Positions 47,258-52,507 of a stretch of 52,507 nt of DNA are shown one piece after another. A program made the translations under genes and the position numbers. The notes under the pieces were generated by a model, which did no database searches, was not told where the DNA came from, and saw nothing but the letters and a program-made list of their open reading frames with translations. This DNA is from Caulobacter sp. (GTDB lineage: Bacteria > Pseudomonadota > Alphaproteobacteria > Caulobacterales > Caulobacteraceae): NCBI GenBank assembly GCA_019636175.1, contig JAHBYC010000018.1, forward strand, positions 1-52,507. The letters run 5' to 3'. Numbering within the stretch: the stretch's first letter is position 1; each line of letters begins with the position of its first letter.

Positions 47258-47295
47258 CCCGTCAGGCCATTACGCAGCTTGCCTGGAGTCATGCC

Positions 47296-48501
47296 GTGAA
47301 TTCAGACCTCTCCGACCGCACCGCCTTGCGCCGCCATGATCTCGACTGGATCCGCGTCGGCGCCTTCGGCCTGCTGATCCTCTATCATGTCGGGATGTTT
47401 TACGTGCCCTGGGACTGGCATGTGAAGTCTCCTCATCCGGTCGAATGGCTGGAGCCGGTGATGATGCTGACCAACCCCTGGCGGCTGACCCTGCTGTTCC
47501 TGGTCAGCGGCGCGGCGACGCGGTTCATGGCCGAAAAAATGAGCCCGGCGACCCTGACGGGGATGCGCACCGCACGGCTGCTGCCGCCGCTGCTGTTCGC
47601 CATGTTCGTGATCGTTCCGCCGCAGTCCTATTTCCAGGTGGTCGAGGCCCTGCCGGGGCAGGCCGGCGACTATCTGCACTTCTGGGGACGCTACGCGACC
47701 GCGTCCGGCCACTGGTGCAAGGACGGTGAATGCCTGACTACCCCGACCTGGAACCACATGTGGTTCGTCGCCTATCTGTTTGTCTACACGCTGGTTCTGG
47801 CCTCGCTGCTGGGCGCGGCGCCGCGCCTGATGAAGCGCGCCGAGGCGGCCCTCGAACGGTTGCCGACCTGGGCGCTGCTGGCGGCGCCGATCGTCTTCCT
47901 GGCCCTGATCCGCGTCGGCATGCTGTCGGCCTTTCCCGAGACGCACGCCCTGTTCAACGACTGGTACAATCACGCCCTGTCGTTCAGCGCCTTCCTGTTC
48001 GGTTTTCTCACCGCGCGGTCCGAACGCGTGAAGCAGGCCTTCATCGCCCTGCGCTGGCCGGCCCTGGCCCTGGCCGTGCTGGGATGGGCCGGCTGGGCCG
48101 GCTATGCCTGGATCTGGCGGGCGGACGGGGCGGTTCCGCCGGAAGCGCTGCGGCTGACCATGCGCGCGGTCTATGCCGTCGACCAGTGGGGCGCCATCGC
48201 CGCCGTCCTGGGGTTCGGCGCGCGCCATCTGACCCGGGGCGGGCCGGTTCTGACCTGGCTGACCCTGGCGGTGTTTCCCTTCTACATCGTCCACCAGACG
48301 ATCATCGTCGTGGCCGGCCACACCCTGGCGAAGCTGGGCCTCTGGCAGCCGCTGGAGGCGGCGATCCTGATCGGGGTCACCGTGGCCGGATGCCTGCTGA
48401 CCTATGTGGTCGTCAGCCGGGTCGGGTTCCTGCGTCCGCTGTTCGGGTTGAAGCTTCAGACGCGATCGGCCGCGGCAAGCCGTCCGCCTGCGCTGGCATA
48501 G
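47296..48501 (+). CDS. Acyltransferase family 3 membrane protein
   Basis: The 401-residue protein has about ten membrane segments and resembles the acyltransferase 3 family, whose members O-acylate sugars, lipids or peptides. It has the conserved early histidine in RRHDLDWIRVGAF, GLLILYHVGMF, and HMWFVAYLFVYTLVL. GTG is the start. Its regulator is probably the divergent LytTR protein. Its last 46 bases overlap the end of the convergent phhA gene. The acceptor is not known from sequence. Confidence 0.83.
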   Translation: MNSDLSDRTALRRHDLDWIRVGAFGLLILYHVGMFYVPWDWHVKSPHPVEWLEPVMMLTNPWRLTLLFLVSGAATRFMAEKMSPATLTGMRTARLLPPLLFAMFVIVPPQSYFQVVEALPGQAGDYLHFWGRYATASGHWCKDGECLTTPTWNHMWFVAYLFVYTLVLASLLGAAPRLMKRAEAALERLPTWALLAAPIVFLALIRVGMLSAFPETHALFNDWYNHALSFSAFLFGFLTARSERVKQAFIALRWPALALAVLGWAGWAGYAWIWRADGAVPPEALRLTMRAVYAVDQWGAIAAVLGFGARHLTRGGPVLTWLTLAVFPFYIVHQTIIVVAGHTLAKLGLWQPLEAAILIGVTVAGCLLTYVVVSRVGFLRPLFGLKLQTRSAAASRPPALA

Positions 48502-49340
48502 CGCTGGGACCCTCTGGTGAAGACGCGGTCCTCAGCGAGGATCGCGTCGATCGGAACGTCCTCGGCGCTCTCGACGGCGGCGTAGATCGGGCCGAAGTCC
48601 TGAAGCGTGGCGTCGAGCAGCGCCTGCAGCGAGGGGATGACGAAATAGACCTGCTGGAAATCGTCGATCCGGTAGGGGGTGCGCATGGTGCGAACCAGAT
48701 CAAAACCGATGCGGTTGGGGGAGGGATCGTCCAGGGCGAAGATCGATTCGGTGCGGGACGAGACAATGCCGGCGCCGTAGATTCGCAGGCCCTTGGGTGT
48801 CTCCAGCAGGCCGAACTCGACCGTGTACCAGTAGAGGCGGGCCAGATTGTGCAGCCGGCCCATCCCCAGGGCCCGTTGGCCGCCCTTGCCATAGGCCTCC
48901 ATGTAGTCGGCGAAGACCGGGTCGGTGAGCATCGGCACATGGCCGAAGACATCGTGGAAGATGTCCGGCTCCTGCAGATAGTCGAGCTGGTCTGGCCGGC
49001 GGATGAACTGGCCCGCGGGGAAGCGGCGATTGGCCAGATGGTCGAAGAAGACGTCGTCGGGCACCAGGCCGGGCACGGCCACCACGCTCCAGCCGGTCAG
49101 ACGCTGCAGCTCGACATTGATGACCTCGAAATCGGGGATGCCGCCACGGTGCAGATTGAGGGCCTCCATGCCGTGCAGGAACTCGTCGCAGGCATAGCCC
49201 GGCAACAGGCCGGCCTGGCGTTCATAGAGGGTGTCCCAGGTCGCGTGGTCCTCGGCCGTATAGGCCGACCAGCCCTGATCGATTGTCCAGTCGGCCCGCG
49301 CGCCCGGAGGCGGGGCCTGATTAAAACCATCGGCGCTCAT
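48456..49340 (-). CDS. phhA: Phenylalanine 4-monooxygenase
   Basis: This iron- and pterin-dependent enzyme converts phenylalanine to tyrosine. The 294-residue bacterial-type protein contains the iron ligands in IFHDVFGHVP (two histidines, about residue 128-133) and the glutamate in YWYTVEFGL (about 174), plus RRFPAGQFIRRPDQLDYLQEPD just before, split by the pterin-binding loop. It lacks the regulatory domain of animal enzymes, as bacterial forms do. No pterin carbinolamine dehydratase gene is adjacent. Its 3' end overlaps the acyltransferase gene by 46 bases. Confidence 0.95.
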   Translation of the reverse strand: MSADGFNQAPPPGARADWTIDQGWSAYTAEDHATWDTLYERQAGLLPGYACDEFLHGMEALNLHRGGIPDFEVINVELQRLTGWSVVAVPGLVPDDVFFDHLANRRFPAGQFIRRPDQLDYLQEPDIFHDVFGHVPMLTDPVFADYMEAYGKGGQRALGMGRLHNLARLYWYTVEFGLLETPKGLRIYGAGIVSSRTESIFALDDPSPNRIGFDLVRTMRTPYRIDDFQQVYFVIPSLQALLDATLQDFGPIYAAVESAEDVPIDAILAEDRVFTRGSQRYASAGGRLAAADRV

Positions 49341-49464
49341 GATGAGAAGGCTACGTCGGGCCGCGGGGAAAGTTCCGCCGGAAATGGCCCGGAATGGCGG
49401 GTCGGGCGGAAAGATGTTGCGTAGAGGCCGCCCTCGGTCCGCGTCATTCCGGCGGGCGCCGCCC

Positions 49465-49794
49465 TCAGTGGGCGACCCGCGGGCGCATGTTGTAGTGGCC
49501 GTCCTGGAAGCCTTCGAAGATCAGCGCCGTGTGCGGGTGACCGACCGGCTCGCCGGTGTCGTCAGGCAGCAGGTTCTGCTCGGACACATAGGCGACGTAG
49601 GTGTTCTGATCGTTCTCGGCCAACAGGTGATAAAAGGGCTGGTCCTTTCGGGGTCGGATGTTCTCGGGAATGGAATTCCACCATTCCTCGGTATTGGCGA
49701 AGGTCGGATCGACGTCAAAGATCACGCCCCGGAAGGGGAAGATCCGGTGCCGAACCACCTGTCCAATCGCGAATTTGGCGAGTCGAGTGTCCAT
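49465..49794 (-). CDS. hspQ: Heat shock protein HspQ
   Basis: The 109-residue protein matches the HspQ/YccV hemimethylated-DNA-binding fold: FAIGQVVRHRIFPFRGVIFD at the start, WWNSIPENIRPRKDQPFYH in the middle (split) and YVAYVSEQNLLPD. In enterobacteria HspQ modulates Lon protease and heat-shock-linked degradation. GAGG lies very close to the ATG. Divergence from ppx leaves a 258-base gap with hairpins. No sigma-32 promoter was convincingly identified. Confidence 0.92.
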   Translation of the reverse strand: MDTRLAKFAIGQVVRHRIFPFRGVIFDVDPTFANTEEWWNSIPENIRPRKDQPFYHLLAENDQNTYVAYVSEQNLLPDDTGEPVGHPHTALIFEGFQDGHYNMRPRVAH

Positions 49795-49923
49795 AGCCTC
49801 AAGAGTTTACGCATCACGCCTGACTGAAACCTGAACGTAGTGATCCGCCGTTGACTGACAACCCCGCCCTTCCTTTGGCGGGAAGCGTGGGCTGGAGCCG
49901 GGCGCGATTTGAAGTGATCAAAC

Positions 49924-49958
49924 CGCGCCGCTCCAGGGCGTTCCGGGCGCGCGTTTTT
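49924..49958 (+). terminator. Terminator-like hairpin with T-tract, no upstream gene
   Basis: CGCGCC (49924-49929) pairs with GGCGCG (49946-49951), and CGTTTTT follows. Another hairpin, CCCGCC/GGCGGG, lies at 49863-49882. No plus-strand gene lies between 48501 and here, so this may end a small RNA or be an attenuator in the ppx leader. No promoter is assigned. Confidence 0.4.
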
Positions 49959-50052
49959 GTCCGATTACCGGTTCCCACCCATCGGAACGCGCACTAGGGT
50001 TGCCTTGAAACCGGGCGCCGATCCACGGCGTTCGCGCAGACAGGTGACAACC

Positions 50053-51156
50053 ATGTCGGAGGCGCCACGCGCCCGTGGCCGACCCGAATCCGGGTCGCGC
50101 GGGCCAGGCGGGCCACCGTGTTACGCGGCGCTCGACCTGGGCACGAACAACTGCCGCCTTCTGGTGGCGACGCCGACCCCCGGCGGCTTCCGGGTGGTCG
50201 AGGCCTATTCACGAATCGTCCGGCTGGGCGAGGGCCTGACCCAGACGGGCCGGCTCTCCGACGCCGCCATGGAGCGCGCCATGGCGGCCCTGGCGGTCTG
50301 CGCCGAGAAGGTGCGGCGGCGCAAATGCGTGCGCTTCCGCGCCATCGCCACCCAGGCCTGTCGGGGCGCCGAGAACGGCCAGCGGTTCATCGACCGCGTC
50401 GCCGAGGAGACCGGACTCCGGCTGCAGATCATCACCCCCAAGGAAGAAGCCCAGCTGTCGGTGGCCGGTTGCGTCAACCTGCTGGACCGGCAGGCCGAGG
50501 CCGCCCTGGTGGTCGATGTCGGCGGCGGTTCGACGGAGCTGTCGTGGGTCGATCTGAAGGGGAGCGGGCTCGATGCGCGGCCGCGCCAGTTCGCGCCCTG
50601 GCGATTGCCGATCAAGGCCTGGCTCTCGGTGCCGATCGGCGTGGTCACCCTGGCCGAGCGGTTTCCCGAAGGCGAGAGGGCGCCGGACGGCTGGTACCGC
50701 TCGATGGTCGAGGCGGTGAAGGAGGTCATCGCCGCCTTCCCGCACGCCGAGCCGATGCGCGAGACCTTCCAGGCCGACCGCGCCCATATGGTCGGCACCA
50801 GCGGCGCGATCACCAGCCTGGCCGGGCTGCATCTGGATCTGCCGCGCTATGACCGAAATCGCGTGGACGGCATGTGGATGACCCGCGACCAGTGCGAGGC
50901 CGCCGCCGATCGCCTGATTCAGCTGACCCCGGCGGAGCGGGCCGCCCAGGCCTGCATCGGTCCCGATCGCGCGGATCTGGTCCTGGCCGGGGCCGCCATC
51001 CTGCAGGCGGTGCAGGAAGTTTGGCCCTGCTCGCGCGTGCGGGTCGCCGACCGGGGTCTGCGCGAGGGCATCCTGCTCAGCCTGATGAGCGAACAGAAGC
51101 CGCGTCGCCGCCGCCGTGGCGGTCGGGGCCGGCGACCTGTAGAAGCCGCCTCATGA
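50053..51156 (+). CDS. ppx: Exopolyphosphatase/guanosine pentaphosphate phosphohydrolase
   Basis: The 367-residue Ppx/GppA protein hydrolyses polyphosphate or pppGpp. The actin-like ATPase-fold loops are AALDLGTNNCRLLV (about residue 26) and VVDVGGGSTELSW (about 155). A conserved VGTSGAITSLAGLH follows at about 245. The C-terminus is very basic (RRRRRGGRGRRP). The ATG at 50053 has AGGTGA spaced 6 bases. An earlier in-frame start at 49957 has none. It overlaps rlmE by four bases (ATGA). Which of the two activities dominates is not decidable here. Confidence 0.9.
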   Translation: MSEAPRARGRPESGSRGPGGPPCYAALDLGTNNCRLLVATPTPGGFRVVEAYSRIVRLGEGLTQTGRLSDAAMERAMAALAVCAEKVRRRKCVRFRAIATQACRGAENGQRFIDRVAEETGLRLQIITPKEEAQLSVAGCVNLLDRQAEAALVVDVGGGSTELSWVDLKGSGLDARPRQFAPWRLPIKAWLSVPIGVVTLAERFPEGERAPDGWYRSMVEAVKEVIAAFPHAEPMRETFQADRAHMVGTSGAITSLAGLHLDLPRYDRNRVDGMWMTRDQCEAAADRLIQLTPAERAAQACIGPDRADLVLAGAAILQAVQEVWPCSRVRVADRGLREGILLSLMSEQKPRRRRRGGRGRRPVEAAS

Positions 51157-51863
51157 GCGATGAAGAACCGCCCCCCCGCCGCCGCATGGTGCGCCCGCCC
51201 TCCGGCGGCCTGGAGGCCGGCCGCCACAAGCCCGCGCGCCTGAAGACCGCCTACAAGCGCACCCCCAGCCAGCAGGCCTGGCTGGAGCGGCAGATCAACG
51301 ATCCGTTCGCGGCCGAGGCGCGCGCCAAGGGCTATCGCAGCCGGGCGGCGTTCAAGCTGACCGGGATCGATGATCGGCTGGGGATTCTGAAGAAGGGTGT
51401 GAAGGTCATCGACCTGGGCTGTGCGCCGGGCGGCTGGGTGCAGGTGGCGCTGGAGCGTGGGGCCGGCAGGGTGGTGGGCGTGGACCTGCTGCATGTCGAT
51501 CCACTGCCGCCCGCTGAATTGATCCAGATGGATTTCACCGATCCGGCATGTCCGTCCAGGCTGATGGAGCTTCTCGGTGGTCAGCCGGACATCGTGCTGT
51601 CGGACATGGCGCCCAACACCGTGGGTCACCGGGAGACCGACCACCTGCGCATCGTCGGGCTGATCGAGATGGCGGCGGACTTCGCCATAGAGGTGTTGAA
51701 GCCTGGCGGCTCCTTCATCGCCAAGGCCTTTCAGGGCGGCGAGACGGCGGAGGTCATCGCCCGGCTCAAGAAGCATTTCGACAAGGTGCAGCACATCAAG
51801 CCCCGCGCCAGCCGGACCGACAGCTCTGAGGTCTTCCTGGCGGCGACGGGGTTCAAGGGCTGA
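51153..51863 (+). CDS. rlmE: 23S rRNA (uridine-2'-O-)-methyltransferase RlmE
   Basis: RlmE (FtsJ/RrmJ) methylates the 2'-O of U2552 in the ribosomal A loop. The 236-residue protein shows the K-D-K-E tetrad: K68 in SRAAFKL, the aspartate in IVLSDMAPN, the lysine in SFIAKAFQG and the glutamate in DSSEVFL. The SAM-binding loop is DLGCAPGGWVQVAL. The first 35 residues are a basic extension. It overlaps ppx by four bases, an arrangement common in Caulobacterales and Rhizobiales. Confidence 0.96.
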   Translation: MSDEEPPPRRRMVRPPSGGLEAGRHKPARLKTAYKRTPSQQAWLERQINDPFAAEARAKGYRSRAAFKLTGIDDRLGILKKGVKVIDLGCAPGGWVQVALERGAGRVVGVDLLHVDPLPPAELIQMDFTDPACPSRLMELLGGQPDIVLSDMAPNTVGHRETDHLRIVGLIEMAADFAIEVLKPGGSFIAKAFQGGETAEVIARLKKHFDKVQHIKPRASRTDSSEVFLAATGFKG

Positions 51864-51874
51864 AGGATCTGGTG

Positions 51875-51889
51875 TATGACATTGTCATA
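51875..51889. promoter_or_regulatory. Palindromic operator candidate of parDE
   Basis: TATGAC-ATT-GTCATA is a perfect inverted repeat 15 bases before the parD ATG. Toxin-antitoxin operons are normally repressed by the antitoxin at such sites. TATGAC itself may serve as the -10 element. Confidence 0.6.
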
Positions 51890-51904
51890 TACATGGAGCC
51901 CTTC

Positions 51905-52183
51905 ATGACCCGTCCGAACCGACCTCTGACAGTCACCCTAGGCCCCTATCTGGAAAAGGCCGAGGCCCGCGTGGCGTCGGGCCAGTACGCATCCGTGAGC
52001 GAGGTCATTCGCGCCGGGCTGAGGGCTTTGGACTGGGAAGACGAGGCCCGGATGGAAGTTCTGCGCCGACGCATTGAGGAAGCCGAGGCGGACCCTCGTC
52101 CCAGCAAGCCGATGAACGAGGTTTTCAACCGACTGGAAGCGAAATACCGGGCCATGAGCGACGCGGCCGATGAAGGCTCATGA
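51905..52183 (+). CDS. parD: ParD-type antitoxin
   Basis: The 92-residue protein has a ribbon-helix-helix N-terminus (RPLTVTLGPYLEKAEARV, then ASVSEVIRAGLRAL) that binds DNA as a dimer. Its charged C-terminus should wrap the toxin. The ATG at 51905 has GGAG spaced 6 bases. A GTG near 51872 would add 11 residues and translate through the operator. It overlaps the parE reading frame by 14 bases, the usual coupling. The partner toxin is frameshifted. Confidence 0.85.
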   Translation: MTRPNRPLTVTLGPYLEKAEARVASGQYASVSEVIRAGLRALDWEDEARMEVLRRRIEEAEADPRPSKPMNEVFNRLEAKYRAMSDAADEGS

Positions 52184-52480
52184 CGTCCTTTTCGGGCCGC
52201 TTGCCGAAGAGGATCTGGAACAGCTAGCCGACTACATTGCAGAGAGGGCCAGCCCCGCGCGGGCCCTGGACTATGTCGTCAGGGTCAGGGCCGCCTGCGA
52301 GCAATTACGACATTTCCCCTTCGTGGGACGGCGCGGGATGAAATCCGGCCTGGCCCGAGGACGATCGGGTTCGAGCGCCGGGTCACGATCGTCTTCTCGG
52401 TCGATGAGGAAGCGGTCCTGATTGTACGGATTCTCTATGGCGGGCGCGATATGGACGCCCTGTTGCGTGAAACGCCCTGA
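52170..52480 (+). pseudogene. parE: ParE-type toxin with one-base frameshift
   Basis: The first 56 residues match the RelE/ParE fold (FGPLAEEDLEQLADYIAER, PFVGRRG). At the GGG run 52335-52337 the frame breaks. The uninterrupted frame runs into unrelated Ser/Arg residues and stops at 52421. The next frame continues the family perfectly (IGFERRVTIVFSV, VRILYGGRDMDALL) to a TGA at 52478-52480. One extra G restores it. The toxin is therefore inactivated, unless this is a sequencing error or programmed slippage. The antitoxin remains intact. Confidence 0.85.
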
Positions 52481-52507
52481 CGCCGGTTGACTTCGTCAGC
52501 GGCCTAA

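Noticed and set aside
47730-49424. Plus-strand open frame of 564 codons over the acyltransferase end and phhA
   Set aside because: It is out of frame with the acyltransferase and antisense to phhA, whose iron-binding motifs are intact.

Overview
The window is about 52.5 kb of high-GC DNA (about 65-70 % in hand-counted lines) from an alphaproteobacterium of the Caulobacterales, most likely Caulobacteraceae. The grounds are the gene order of the division and cell-wall (dcw) cluster, an FtsZ ending in [11 protein letters not shown], a perfect CtrA box (TTAA-N7-TTAACC) before ftsZ, and clustered GANTC (CcrM methylation) sites there. No rRNA, tRNA, CRISPR array, integrase or transposase was seen.

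Positions 1-17.6 kb hold the dcw cluster on the plus strand: the end of mraY, then murD, ftsW, murG, a GNAT acetyltransferase, murC, a 91-residue unknown, murB, ddl, ftsQ, ftsA and ftsZ. Many neighbours overlap by a few bases, which points to translational coupling. The cluster is interrupted twice. Between murB and ddl lie an AraC-type regulator, a DUF2306 membrane protein, a thioesterase and a secreted M28 peptidase coupled to ddl. Between ftsA and ftsZ lie an intact 2OG-Fe(II) oxygenase and a shortened relative that has lost the metal ligands. ftsZ ends at a strong intrinsic terminator.

Positions 17.6-33.4 kb carry a GNAT and a Nudix gene, the envelope genes lpxC and bamD, the repair genes recN and ligA, a muramidase-like protein, two membrane proteins (one an MscS channel), and the tamA-tamB outer-membrane assembly pair.

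Positions 33.4-40.5 kb are accessory. Palindromic dispersed repeats flank a DUF1428 gene. A membrane hybrid histidine kinase follows. Then comes a single 3.8-kb gene of much lower GC (about 47 % in counted lines) encoding a 1259-residue protein with a restriction-endonuclease-like N-terminus and a long helical remainder. This is the best candidate for an undescribed system, possibly single-gene phage defence.

Positions 40.5-46.3 kb hold an arginine succinyltransferase (AST) catabolic cluster: an M20 hydrolase, astA, astD and astB. astC and astE are absent, and the M20 enzyme may replace AstE. REP-like palindromes fill the gaps, and one large inverted repeat contains the astB ribosome binding site.

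Positions 46.3-52.5 kb carry a divergent LytTR regulator and acyltransferase pair, phhA, hspQ, a Ppx/GppA phosphatase coupled to rlmE, and a parDE toxin-antitoxin module whose toxin gene has a one-base frameshift.
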